Part shown: positions 1-7,724 of the stretch, piece by piece | Layout of the letters: every line of letters starts with the position of its first letter | Position numbering within the stretch: position 1 is the first letter of the stretch | Origin: Pectobacterium carotovorum | GTDB lineage: Bacteria; Pseudomonadota; Gammaproteobacteria; Enterobacterales; Enterobacteriaceae | Direction of reading: 5' to 3' | Assembly: GCF_900129615.1 (NCBI RefSeq) | Contig: NZ_FQWI01000003.1 | Location: forward strand, 248,001-312,000 | DNA length: 64,000 bases | The notes under the pieces: generated by a model | Told to the model about the DNA's origin: nothing | What the model saw: the letters and a program-made list of their open reading frames with translations, nothing else | Database searches by the model: none | Translations under genes and position numbers: made by a program

Positions 1-2
1 AT

Positions 3-266
3 CAGTCGCGTTCCGTCGTGTTGTATGCCTACAGCGAGCGTGCGGCACATGTTTGGTGGAGTGCAATATCGGGCAAGGTTTCTGGGTACAAGAATCTGGC
101 TATCCGTTTTCTGGATGATAATCAGCTGGCTCAGCTTGCCGGACTGGTTCAACGCACCATGGCATTGCAGGCAACGATACAGGAAGGCACGATCTGGTTG
201 TCTGACGATAAGAATAGTCTGGAAATAGCATTTTCTGAGTGGAAAATTCCTCAGACTCAGGGATGA
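3..266 (+). CDS. yaeQ: YaeQ family protein, C-terminal part (5' end outside window)
   Basis: The reading frame is open from the window edge and ends at 266, so only about the last 87 residues are seen. The segment RAAHVWW, then LDDNQLAQLAGL, RTMALQATIQ and IWLSDDKN closely follows the C-terminus of E. coli YaeQ, a protein of about 180 residues with a nuclease-like fold and no settled biochemical role. A GTG at 18 opens an internal frame, but the homology continues upstream of it, so it is not the true start. The next gene is nlpE, 70 bp away. In E. coli arfB (yaeJ) sits between these two, and it is absent here. Confidence 0.9.
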   Translation, partial: QSRSVVLYAYSERAAHVWWSAISGKVSGYKNLAIRFLDDNQLAQLAGLVQRTMALQATIQEGTIWLSDDKNSLEIAFSEWKIPQTQG

Positions 267-336
267 TAACGGATTGGATATATTCCAGATCGTTGAGTAA
301 GAACGATAAAAACAGGGCAGAGACGGCAGGAAAATA

Positions 337-1038
337 ATGATGAAAAAACTGGCTATCGGTGTGCTGTTGATTGCAGGGGTTTCTGGGTTGATTGGGTGTC
401 ATACCCGCTCGCAAGTTCAGGAAGAACCTCTTAAACCAATGGCGCAAAGTTATCGTGGCGTTTTACCCTGTGCGGACTGCGGAGGGATTGATACGTCACT
501 GTTTTTGGAAAAAGACGGGACTTTTGTTCTGCGTGAACAGTATCAAACGACGCGAAAAGGCAACAACACGTTTGCTTCCTATGGGCAATGGCGACGCACC
601 GCAGACAAGCTGGTGTTGACGGATAGCGCGGGCGAAAAACGTTACTTCCGCCCAGTTGATAACTCCCTTGAAATGCTGGATCAACAAGGGTTGCCTATCA
701 ATTCTTCTCTCCCTCGCCAACTGACGGCGACCGAGCAGGCATTGCCGGATACGCCGATGTTGATGAAGGGTATATATCGTTACATGGCAGATGTCGCGAC
801 GTTTTCTGACTGTGCTACGGGAAAAACATTTGTCATGGAGGATAGCGTTGCGCTAGAAAGACAATATTTTCAGGTGAGAACTAGCGCGGGTGAGCCCGTA
901 TTGTTGGTTTTAACCGCCCATTTTGCCATTATTCCATCAATGGAAGAAGGGGAAATGGTCAAAGCTGTCATTCCCAACGAGGGCGGCGATAAGATGATTA
1001 TGAGAGCGCGAGAAAATTGTAATTCTAAAATAAACTGA
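337..1038 (+). CDS. nlpE: NlpE/CutF outer-membrane lipoprotein
   Basis: 233 residues, close to the roughly 236 of E. coli NlpE. A lipoprotein signal peptide ends at the lipobox-like GLIGC (Cys21). The mature N-terminal domain carries the family's CADC motif, followed by SLFLEKDGTF and ASYGQW; the C-terminal OB-like domain has MADVATFSDCATGK and a second Cys near the end. In E. coli NlpE is a sensor of surface contact and lipoprotein-trafficking stress that activates the Cpx system, and it was first linked to copper tolerance. A GGCAGGA stretch sits 7-8 bp before ATG 337; the ATG at 340 is an equally possible start. The gene ends just before a strong hairpin shared with convergent mutS. Confidence 0.95.
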   Translation: MMKKLAIGVLLIAGVSGLIGCHTRSQVQEEPLKPMAQSYRGVLPCADCGGIDTSLFLEKDGTFVLREQYQTTRKGNNTFASYGQWRRTADKLVLTDSAGEKRYFRPVDNSLEMLDQQGLPINSSLPRQLTATEQALPDTPMLMKGIYRYMADVATFSDCATGKTFVMEDSVALERQYFQVRTSAGEPVLLVLTAHFAIIPSMEEGEMVKAVIPNEGGDKMIMRARENCNSKIN

Positions 1039-1053
1039 CGCAGCGTAAAAAAG

Positions 1054-1082
1054 AAAAGGCACTGATTTTCAGTGCCTTTTTT
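1054..1082. terminator. Bidirectional intrinsic terminator between nlpE and mutS
   Basis: A 12-bp perfect stem (aaaaggcactga / tcagtgcctttt) with a 3-nt loop is flanked by an A-run on one side and a T-run on the other. It can therefore stop transcription from both nlpE and convergent mutS, whose stop codon is at 1100. Confidence 0.9.
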
Positions 1083-1099
1083 GCATCCATCATTACACG

Positions 1100-3664
1100 T
1101 TAGAGCATTTTCTTTAGCTGATACAGCCAGTCTAGCGCCTGACGTGGCGTGAGTGCATCAGGATCGATGGCTTCCAGCGCTTCAATCGCCGGAGACGGCT
1201 CATCATTGCTTAGCAGCGCCAGCTGCGCGCCGTCAATATGACTGGATGACGCATTATTCGATAACGTTTCCAGCTCTTTCAGTTTCTGGCGTGCGCGCTT
1301 AATCACTTCTTTCGGGACACCAGCCAGTGCGGCGACGGCAAGGCCATAACTTTTGCTGGCTGCGCCATCTTGTACGCTGTGCATGAAGGCGATGGTATCG
1401 CCGTGTTCGCGCGCATCTAAATGGACATTCACCACCCCTTCCATTTTTTCTGGCAGGGTAGTCAGTTCAAAGTAGTGCGTTGCAAACAGCGTCATCGCTT
1501 TGATGCGGTTCGCCAGATTCTCGGCGCAGGCCCATGCCAGCGACAGGCCGTCATAGGTGGAGGTTCCGCGGCCGATTTCGTCCATCAGTACCAGACTATT
1601 TTCCGTGGCGTTGTGCAGGATATTCGCCGTTTCCGTCATTTCTACCATGAAGGTAGAGCGGCCAGAGGCCAGATCGTCTGCGGCACCCACACGAGTGAAA
1701 ATACGGTCGACGGGGCCAATGACAGCCTGATCCGCAGGCACAAAGCAGCCGATATGCGCCATCAGCACAATCAGTGCGGCCTGACGCATATAAGTACTTT
1801 TACCGCCCATATTGGGGCCGGTGATAATCAGCATACGACGCTGTGGTGCCAGCGACAGCGGGTTCGAAATAAACGGTTCACGAAGCACCTGCTCGACGAC
1901 AGGGTGACGACCGCCCGTAATTTTGATGCCGGGCTTATCACTCAGCGTCGGGCAGACGTAATTCAGCGTATCGGCACGTTCGGCCAGATTCGTCAGGACA
2001 TCCAGTTCGGCCAACGCGGCTGCACTTTGCTGAAGCTCGGCCAGATGAGGCAGCAGCAGGTCGAAAAGCTCATCGTAGAGCGCTTTTTCCAGCGCCAGCG
2101 CCTTGCCCTTCGAGGTCAAAACCTTGTCCTCGTACTCTTTTAGCTCGGGAATGATATAGCGTTCGGCATTTTTCAGCGTCTGGCGGCGCACATAGTGAAT
2201 CGGCACCAGATGGCTTTGACCACGGCTAACCTGAATGTAGTAGCCGTGTACGCCATTGAAGCCGACTTTCAGCGTATCAAGCCCCAGCTTTTCGCGTTCG
2301 CGAATTTCCAGACGGTCCAGATAATCGCTGGCACCGTCAGCCAGTGCACGCCACTCATCCAGCTCTGCATGGTAGCCCGGTGCGATAACGCCGCCGTCAC
2401 GTACCAGCACGGGCGGTGCTTCGACAACCGCGCGTTCCAGCAAATCACGTAGCTCATCAAATTGCCCAATCAGGCTGACCAGACGACGTACGGAATCGGT
2501 ATCCAGTGGCGCAAGCTGCTCACGAATATCGGGAAACTGTTGGAACGCATGGCGCATACGTGCCAGATCGCGCGGGCGTGCCGTGCGCAACGCGAGCCGT
2601 GCCAGAATACGCTCCAGATCGCCGACCTGTCGCAGAGAGGGTTGCAGATCGGGCGTGATGTCCTGCAACGCGCTGATAGCCTGCTGACGCTGTTTGAGCG
2701 CCTCAATATCGCGGCTGGGCATATGGATCCAGCGCTTCAGCATCCGGCTGCCCATTGCCGTCACGGTGCAGTCCAGCACCGCGGCCAGCGTATTTTCCAT
2801 TCCGCCAGATAGATTCTGCGTCAGTTCAAGGTTACGGCGGGTGGCTGCATCCATGATGATGCCGTCTTGCTGGCGTTCCATCGTAATGCCGCGAATGTGC
2901 GGCAGTGAGGTGCGCTGGGTGTCTTTCGCGTATTGCAGCAAACACCCGGCGGCTCGCAGTGCGAGTTTTGCCTGCTCTACGCCAAAACCAGTCAGATCGC
3001 GGGTGCCAAATTGCAGGTTGAGCTGCTGGCGGGCCGTATCAGGTTCAAATTCCCACAGCGGACGACGGCGAAGCCCATGGCGATTTTCGATCAAATCCAT
3101 GGACTCAAAGGATTCAGGGTAGAGTAATTCCGCTGGGTTAGTGCGCTGCAGTTCGGCCGCCATGGTTTCACAATCGGCAGGTTCACTGACGCGAAAGCGT
3201 CCAGAACTGATGTCCAGAGTGGCATAACCGAATCCCCGTCCGTCCTGCCAGATCGCTGCCAGCAGGTTATCCTGCTTTTCCTGCAATAGCGCTTCGTCGC
3301 TGATGGTTCCTGGCGTGACGATACGTACAACTTTGCGTTCTACCGGACCCTTGCTGGTGGCGGGATCGCCAATCTGTTCGCAGATAGCGACGGATTCGCC
3401 CATTTGCACCAGTCTGGCAAGGTAGTTTTCAACGGCATGGTGAGGAACGCCAGCCATCGGTATCGGTTCACCAGCGGAGGCACCGCGCTTCGTCAGCGAA
3501 ATATCCAGCAGTTGAGAAGCCCGCTTGGCATCGTCATAGAACAGCTCGTAAAAATCGCCCATGCGGTAAAACAGCAGGATTTCCGGATGTTCAGCCTTTA
3601 ACCTAAAGTACTGCTGCATCATCGGGGTGTGGGCAGTGAAATCCTTGTCGGTAGAATCTTTCAT
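1100..3664 (-). CDS. mutS: DNA mismatch repair protein MutS
   Basis: 854 residues against 853 in E. coli. The N-terminal mismatch-binding domain has the Phe-X-Glu motif in [13 protein letters not shown] (about residues 34-46). The connector, lever and clamp domains follow, then the ABC-type ATPase with Walker [14 protein letters not shown], Walker [13 protein letters not shown] and FATHYFELT; the C-terminus ends in the dimerisation tail. MutS recognises base mismatches and small loops and recruits MutL. The chosen start gives [16 protein letters not shown], which aligns with the family N-terminus. There is no sign of damage, so mismatch repair should be intact at this step. A long imperfect inverted repeat lies just upstream (3699-3752). 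Confidence 0.98.
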   Translation of the reverse strand: MKDSTDKDFTAHTPMMQQYFRLKAEHPEILLFYRMGDFYELFYDDAKRASQLLDISLTKRGASAGEPIPMAGVPHHAVENYLARLVQMGESVAICEQIGDPATSKGPVERKVVRIVTPGTISDEALLQEKQDNLLAAIWQDGRGFGYATLDISSGRFRVSEPADCETMAAELQRTNPAELLYPESFESMDLIENRHGLRRRPLWEFEPDTARQQLNLQFGTRDLTGFGVEQAKLALRAAGCLLQYAKDTQRTSLPHIRGITMERQQDGIIMDAATRRNLELTQNLSGGMENTLAAVLDCTVTAMGSRMLKRWIHMPSRDIEALKQRQQAISALQDITPDLQPSLRQVGDLERILARLALRTARPRDLARMRHAFQQFPDIREQLAPLDTDSVRRLVSLIGQFDELRDLLERAVVEAPPVLVRDGGVIAPGYHAELDEWRALADGASDYLDRLEIREREKLGLDTLKVGFNGVHGYYIQVSRGQSHLVPIHYVRRQTLKNAERYIIPELKEYEDKVLTSKGKALALEKALYDELFDLLLPHLAELQQSAAALAELDVLTNLAERADTLNYVCPTLSDKPGIKITGGRHPVVEQVLREPFISNPLSLAPQRRMLIITGPNMGGKSTYMRQAALIVLMAHIGCFVPADQAVIGPVDRIFTRVGAADDLASGRSTFMVEMTETANILHNATENSLVLMDEIGRGTSTYDGLSLAWACAENLANRIKAMTLFATHYFELTTLPEKMEGVVNVHLDAREHGDTIAFMHSVQDGAASKSYGLAVAALAGVPKEVIKRARQKLKELETLSNNASSSHIDGAQLALLSNDEPSPAIEALEAIDPDALTPRQALDWLYQLKKML

Positions 3665-3698
3665 ATTGATTTTACTCAGTCTTAACGCTTTTGTTCGT

Positions 3699-3752
3699 TC
3701 AGGTGATGGCGCTGGGTTTGATGAAAAACCTTACTGATGGCGCGTCACCTGA
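3699..3752. other. Long imperfect inverted repeat upstream of mutS
   Basis: The arms tcaggtga (3699-3706) and tcacctga (3745-3752) are perfect complements. They are extended by gcgc on both sides, and a smaller inner hairpin (ggttt/aaaacc) lies in the loop. It begins about 35 bp before the mutS start, so it could lie in the mutS leader or be a cruciform-forming repeat. No T-run follows, so a terminator is not indicated. Confidence 0.55.
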
Positions 3753-3909
3753 GCATTGAAATGGAATGCCAGAAGTATACTGGCTGGCAGATGAAAAACA
3801 TCACCTGCGAGTGCGCTATCTTACCATTGATGGCTGCGATTTGACGTCAGAGCGACGTTACCAGACTGAGACAGGGATACGTATCCGATTTTTCCACTAT
3901 TGCTCGAAC

Positions 3910-3929
3910 GCGCGAGGCGGCTCGCAAGT
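3910..3929 (+). repeat. Left copy of a 20-bp direct repeat bounding the hcp island
   Basis: The sequence gcgcgaggcggctcgcaagt recurs without a mismatch at 6549-6568 in the same orientation. Inside it gcgag-gcgg-ctcgc is an inverted repeat. The two copies enclose exactly the AT-rich island of four genes, which suggests insertion or excision at this sequence, though a short dispersed hairpin repeat is also possible. Confidence 0.7.
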
Positions 3930-4229
3930 TTGCCTGGAAAAGGTATAGGGTCAATAAGATGAGGATTAAGTAAAATCGGGGAACAATCAACGTTATTGGG
4001 CTGATAATGGGTGATATTTCTGCTTAATGCCGCTGTCAACCATAGGGTAAGATTGGAGTAGCAAAATAAGGTGTTAGTCTCGGCAATGGGTTCGAACAAC
4101 TGGCTTGTCAGGAATTGAGAAAGCAACGGATTGAGCCGAAGGGCTGAAAGTTAGCTGATTAGCAGAACAGATAACCAAGGGAATGGTATTAATGGTTATC
4201 AATGTTCTTTAACGTCAAGGATGCGAAAT

Positions 4230-5024
4230 ATGGACAACTACCTAAATAGAAATAGTGTTAATAATCAATATTTTTTGGCTATGGCTCAGGCCGCCGCGTT
4301 TGATCTAATGAAAACGGCCAGAATTGTATCATCCCGCCATATTAACGATCTTTTTCTTAAAGCAAAATTTGAGGATGAAATTCGGCGTTTTTCTAATGGG
4401 AATCTGGACATTGTTAGAAATGCCAGTAGTTCATCAGAATGTCAGGTTGCGATTAATAACATCAAGGAAGAATGTGCTAATATTGAAAAACAGGGAACAA
4501 TGCTTTCTCTTGAAAAAGCCAAGGTATTTATTACCATCAACATGGAGAAAAGAGAGAAGGAAATTGGTTATACAATAAATGCAATCGGTGTGATGGTTGG
4601 TGGTGCTCAGTTTGTTTCTGGAGTGGGAATAGCTTATGCTGCGACTGGTTATTTAGGTCGATTTATTGGGGCACATATTGCTCTAAATGGAGCAAGTTCA
4701 CTTAGTGAGAATATTTTCCATCTTACTGGGCGTGAGGATTCAGTAGGATTTATGAAGTCTGGCTATATACGTACGGCAGAATTTTTGGGGTTCGATAAAA
4801 AATCAGGTTTGCTGGCTTACCATTCAGTCGATCTTGTTACCTCATTCTATGGTATTGTTAAATTAACGCTGAAACCTGATGCCTGGCGGCTTTTTAGATA
4901 TATCCCCAGTGATTATTATAGAAAAATAAATACGATGAGCAGAGCATCACTGATGTTGAAGATGGTTGGGGCTGGGAATAAGATACGTATAATGTCTGAT
5001 ATATACAAAGATGATTCTCTTTAA
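4230..5024 (+). CDS. DUF4225-like protein, possible T6SS-associated effector
   Basis: About 264 residues, with no enzymatic motif that I recognise. The C-terminal half (GGAQFVSGVGIAYA, then GAHIALNGASSLSEN, GYIRTAEFLGFDKKSG and LKPDAWRLFRY) matches my memory of the DUF4225 family, found in enterobacteria and pseudomonads, often near secretion or toxin loci. Two stretches around residues 120-155 are hydrophobic enough to be membrane segments. The start is placed at ATG 4230 because AAGGA lies 8 bp upstream; the ATG at 4221 abuts that motif and could not use it. It converges with the small membrane-protein genes, with 14 bp between stops, and lies in an AT-rich patch with a nearby orphan hcp. 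An effector role is inference. Confidence 0.65.
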   Translation: MDNYLNRNSVNNQYFLAMAQAAAFDLMKTARIVSSRHINDLFLKAKFEDEIRRFSNGNLDIVRNASSSSECQVAINNIKEECANIEKQGTMLSLEKAKVFITINMEKREKEIGYTINAIGVMVGGAQFVSGVGIAYAATGYLGRFIGAHIALNGASSLSENIFHLTGREDSVGFMKSGYIRTAEFLGFDKKSGLLAYHSVDLVTSFYGIVKLTLKPDAWRLFRYIPSDYYRKINTMSRASLMLKMVGAGNKIRIMSDIYKDDSL

Positions 5025-5028
5025 TTTA

Positions 5029-5047
5029 ATGGGCTGAGTCAGCCCAT
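5029..5047. terminator. Palindromic hairpin between convergent island genes
   Basis: atgggctga and tcagcccat form an almost perfect palindrome with one central base. It overlaps the TGA of the minus-strand gene ending at 5039 and lies 5 bp after the plus-strand stop. Pyrimidine-rich sequence follows on the plus strand, so it may serve as a weak shared terminator. Confidence 0.5.
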
Positions 5048-5377
5048 CTTACTCTTTCTCTTTAGGTAGGAATATGATTTATATGCCAATTTCATTGGGG
5101 TAATATAATAGACGAGAAAAACAAAAATAAGTGTGAATGAAAAATATACCGAGATGACAATAATGTCATATTTTATAATCAGGGTTGTTATAAGTATAGT
5201 GATTAGAACGACACATAAAAAACATCCAGTGTGAAATCTGCTTTTTAACGTGTGTGTTAACATCAATAATGTCTCTTCACTATTTTCACCACGAGAGATT
5301 ATTTTCCTCATGAAATTAACATCCCCCTGAGTGAAACCATTCTCTAAGAGTTCCTTTTCTGTCTCTTGGTCATTCAT
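5039..5377 (-). CDS. Small two-helix membrane protein, paralogue 2 (possible immunity protein)
   Basis: 112 residues. The soluble N-terminus MNDQETEKELLENGFTQ resembles a short helical regulatory segment. Two hydrophobic segments follow (about residues 53-70 and 77-94), then a basic tail. It is a close paralogue of the upstream gene at 5370-5711: the first 35 residues are nearly identical while the membrane segments have diverged. Its ATG overlaps the end of that gene by 8 bp, so the two are probably translationally coupled. I do not know the family. Duplicated small membrane proteins next to an orphan hcp and a DUF4225-like gene suggest immunity proteins, but this is inference from context. 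Confidence 0.6.
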   Translation of the reverse strand: MNDQETEKELLENGFTQGDVNFMRKIISRGENSEETLLMLTHTLKSRFHTGCFLCVVLITILITTLIIKYDIIVISVYFSFTLIFVFLVYYITPMKLAYKSYSYLKRKSKMG

Positions 5378-5711
5378 GTTCCTTCTCCTTTATTAATCTA
5401 TATGATTTATATGCCAGTTTCATTGGTCCTATGTGATAAACTAAGAAAAGAGAAAGCATCATGACAAAAAAATAAACAAAGAATTCAACTGAATCAACCG
5501 GTGTATTAAAAATAAAATTAATGATAAATGCAGAGATTATAACAATAAACAAAAAACATCCGTTATAAAACCGTGCTCGTAATGTATGAGTCAGGTTTTG
5601 TAGTGTCTCTTCACTATCCTCACCACGAGAGATTATTTTTCTCATGAAGTTAATATCACTCTGAGTGAAACCATTCTCTAAAAGTTCTTTTTCCATTTCC
5701 TGATCATTCAT
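5370..5711 (-). CDS. Small two-helix membrane protein, paralogue 1 (possible immunity protein)
   Basis: 113 residues with the same plan as its downstream paralogue: an acidic N-terminus with MNDQEMEKELLENGFTQ, the shared RKIISRGEDSEETL motif, two membrane segments (about 52-70 and 77-94), the conserved PMKLAYKSY exit motif, and a charged tail. The conserved ends with diverged membrane segments point to duplication followed by change in the part that might meet a partner. It follows hcp on the same strand after about 70 bp and overlaps the next gene by 8 bp. Function unknown; immunity is a context-based guess. Confidence 0.6.
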   Translation of the reverse strand: MNDQEMEKELLENGFTQSDINFMRKIISRGEDSEETLQNLTHTLRARFYNGCFLFIVIISAFIINFIFNTPVDSVEFFVYFFVMMLSLFLVYHIGPMKLAYKSYRLIKEKEHE

Positions 5712-5783
5712 TTTTTATCCCGATTTTATTGTGTTTGATAGGGCGTAGAGACATTTTAACACTATCGCCCATCAGTTCTTTAT

Positions 5784-6263
5784 TTAATAAGTCGAATCAG
5801 TCCATAAGAGGAAAGAACTGGTTCTTGCTACCACATGCTCCCATTCGATTGATGCAAATTTGAACGAAATGCTTTCCTGTGGCTGGGTTTCATTATGTGT
5901 CAATGAGTTAGGATAGAAAAATTGAATATCGTTGATAATAGCGTCTCTCAGCACCATTTTAAAATAGAGTTCGTTGCCACCGGATTGTGATGTCCTGTAA
6001 AACAGAAATTCACAGGTTAGTTTTTCGTTATCGCCTAATGCCTGAGCAATAAGTGGGGTGGCTTTATCTATCGGCTTTCTTATTTCTACGGGATTGAGAG
6101 CAACATTATCCTGTCGAGTTATTCTATTCATTAACTCATAAACAAAAATCTCATCTTCATGAGCGATCTGATACTTGTTACCAATCGAGTCTGCACTTGA
6201 ACAGCCCGCAGAGATTAGACCTTGTTTGATGCCGGTGAGTTTCAGATAGATCAAATTTGCCAT
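5784..6263 (-). CDS. hcp: Type VI secretion tube protein Hcp (orphan)
   Basis: 159 residues, typical of the Hcp family that stacks as hexameric rings inside the T6SS sheath. Family landmarks are MANLIYLKLTGIKQG at the start, ISAGCSSADSIGN, HEDEIFVYELMN, NPVEIRKPIDKATP, CEFLFYRTSQ and a final SIEWEHVVARTSSFLLW. AAGGAG lies 8 bp before the ATG, so the start is secure. No other T6SS structural gene is in the window, making this an orphan hcp as often found with effector/immunity cargo. There is no C-terminal toxin extension. The gene heads a minus-strand run with the two small membrane proteins. Confidence 0.9.
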   Translation of the reverse strand: MANLIYLKLTGIKQGLISAGCSSADSIGNKYQIAHEDEIFVYELMNRITRQDNVALNPVEIRKPIDKATPLIAQALGDNEKLTCEFLFYRTSQSGGNELYFKMVLRDAIINDIQFFYPNSLTHNETQPQESISFKFASIEWEHVVARTSSFLLWTDSTY

Positions 6264-6603
6264 TATTCACTCCTTAATGTTGTCCATAATCCTGCCCCAT
6301 AAATCCTTTTTCCTTATGGGAAGGGTAATTTCTGCATTTTTTAGTCAACGAGTCAATAGCGGTTATCGTATGATGTATATCACTTATTATGCTTGATTCT
6401 TGAAGTGATTAATATGCTAATTATTTTTAATTAAACTAATGATGATGAGAGGAGGACAGGGGGACTATACCACTCTTTATATTGATTTTGGGCTGATTTG
6501 TCAGTGTGAAAAAGATAAGTGGGGCCGGTTTCCCACAGTAGTCTGGGTGCGCGAGGCGGCTCGCAAGTCTATCATTAAATAAGCGATGCCTCGCACTGAG
6601 TAT
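6264..6603. other. AT-rich intergenic region upstream of hcp, with right direct repeat
   Basis: It should contain the hcp promoter (the minus strand reads away from 6264) and carries the right copy of the 20-bp repeat at 6549-6568. I see no convincing coding frame. Base composition returns to normal at the repeat, next to the glutathione S-transferase gene. Confidence 0.5.
6549..6568 (+). repeat. Right copy of the 20-bp direct repeat
   Basis: Identical to 3910-3929 in sequence and orientation, 2639 bp away. Sequence outside the 20 bp differs on both sides, so the repeat edge is sharp. Confidence 0.7.
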
Positions 6604-7233
6604 TTATTCTACGCGTGATTCAATGGCCTGAGCTTTTTGCCAGCTAGGCAGGTTTTTCAGCCGCTGAGAATAGCGCTGAATATTCGGGAAGCGCTCACTG
6701 GGAACGAGTCTCTCCACGACGGTATTAATAACAAAGCCCAGCATAATATCTGCGCCGGTCAATGTATCGCCCACGATAAATTCTCTTGAAGATAATGAGT
6801 CGTCTAAAAATGAAAAAACTTTCTCGAATTCGTTGTCAGCGTAACCTTCGAGGAAATTTAATGTGGTGCCGGTATTCTTTTCAAACTCGCCAAAGATCTT
6901 CAATAAAACCGGGAGCATGGCGGAGCTTTCCGCAAAGTGTATCCATTGCAGATAATCAATGTATTCGGCCGTGCTTGCATCCGGGGCTAGGTGCCTTGCA
7001 TGGCGACTAATCAGGTATTCAACAATCGCACCGGATTCGGCGATGATTTTTCCATCCTCTTCAATCAACGGCGATTTACCCAAAGGATGTATCGCTCTCA
7101 AGGAGGCTGGTGCCAGATGCGTTTTTTCATCCCGCTGATATCTGACAAGCTCATAAGGTATCCCCGCTTCCTCAAGCAGCCAGAGGATACGAACAGACCG
7201 TGAATCATTAAGATGATGCAATTTTAATCCCAT
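6604..7233 (-). CDS. Glutathione S-transferase family protein
   Basis: 209 residues with the GST plan. A thioredoxin-like N-terminal domain has SRSVRILWLLEEAGIPYE and the cis-proline region HPLGKSPLIEEDG, then ESGAIVEYL for glutathione gamma-Glu binding. The C-terminal helical domain has DYLQWIHFAESS and LTGADIMLG, the usual N-capping box. It most likely conjugates or reduces small electrophiles in the cytosol; the substrate cannot be read from the sequence. AAGGAAG before ATG 7233 supports the start. It is a single gene just outside the right repeat of the hcp island. Confidence 0.9.
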   Translation of the reverse strand: MGLKLHHLNDSRSVRILWLLEEAGIPYELVRYQRDEKTHLAPASLRAIHPLGKSPLIEEDGKIIAESGAIVEYLISRHARHLAPDASTAEYIDYLQWIHFAESSAMLPVLLKIFGEFEKNTGTTLNFLEGYADNEFEKVFSFLDDSLSSREFIVGDTLTGADIMLGFVINTVVERLVPSERFPNIQRYSQRLKNLPSWQKAQAIESRVE

Positions 7234-7437
7234 ATCACGCTTCCTTAAATTCTGATGGTTTGAGCTAATCGCTATGATGTTGTTTCCATTACGCGTATTG
7301 ATCCCATGTCACACAGGCAGAGTAGCGGTTCTGGTGGTTCGCGGCTAACAAGGCTATTTTTGAAGGGGCATAAATATTTTTATGAGGTGGTTATGCCCAC
7401 GAATGTTGGATAAAAAATATGACCCGCTATCACCGCA

Positions 7438-7620
7438 CTACACACATCGGCTGGCCTGATTCAGATCGTGCAGGACGACGGGCGTATCCTGTGCCAGCCG
7501 CGTTGATTTGCCACAGCCGTTGGGGCTGAGCAGGACGGTAATTTTTCCAGCGGGTCGTGACAGCGACAATCCGTCAAGAATGCGCTTGTCGCCTTTGCCT
7601 GAGAGGCGCTGCGGAATCCG
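7438..7620 (-). pseudogene. Remnant of an iron-siderophore ABC transporter ATPase
   Basis: Reading the minus strand from 7620 gives about 60 in-frame codons to a TAG at 7438. The peptide starts inside a FecE/FepC-type ATPase (GDKRILDGLSLS, then PAGKIT), continues through a Walker A-like SPNGCGKST, and jumps after two or three residues to the D-loop/H-loop region VVLHDLNQASR. The Q-loop, signature motif and Walker B between them are missing, so an internal deletion removed about 100 residues. There is no usable start, and no partner permease or binding protein nearby. It marks a lost ferric-siderophore uptake locus. Confidence 0.8.
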
Positions 7621-7724
7621 ACGGTTATGGGGGCTTAAAATCAGAATTATTTGAGATATCGATACATTGTCGGAAGGGGTTGTGTGCTATGTTGGATTTC
7701 TCATAATGATGATGCGTCGCTCCT

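Larger units (their letters stand above)
3665..4229. other. Intergenic region between mutS and the accessory island
   Basis: It holds the inverted repeat at 3699-3752 and the left 20-bp direct repeat at 3910-3929. The 60-codon frame at 3766-3948 has no recognisable family, overlaps the repeat and lacks a ribosome-binding site, so I do not call it. The right half becomes AT-rich toward the gene at 4230. Confidence 0.5.

Noticed and set aside
3766-3948. 60-codon frame in the mutS-island gap
   Set aside because: No ribosome-binding site, no recognisable family, and it runs through the 20-bp direct repeat.
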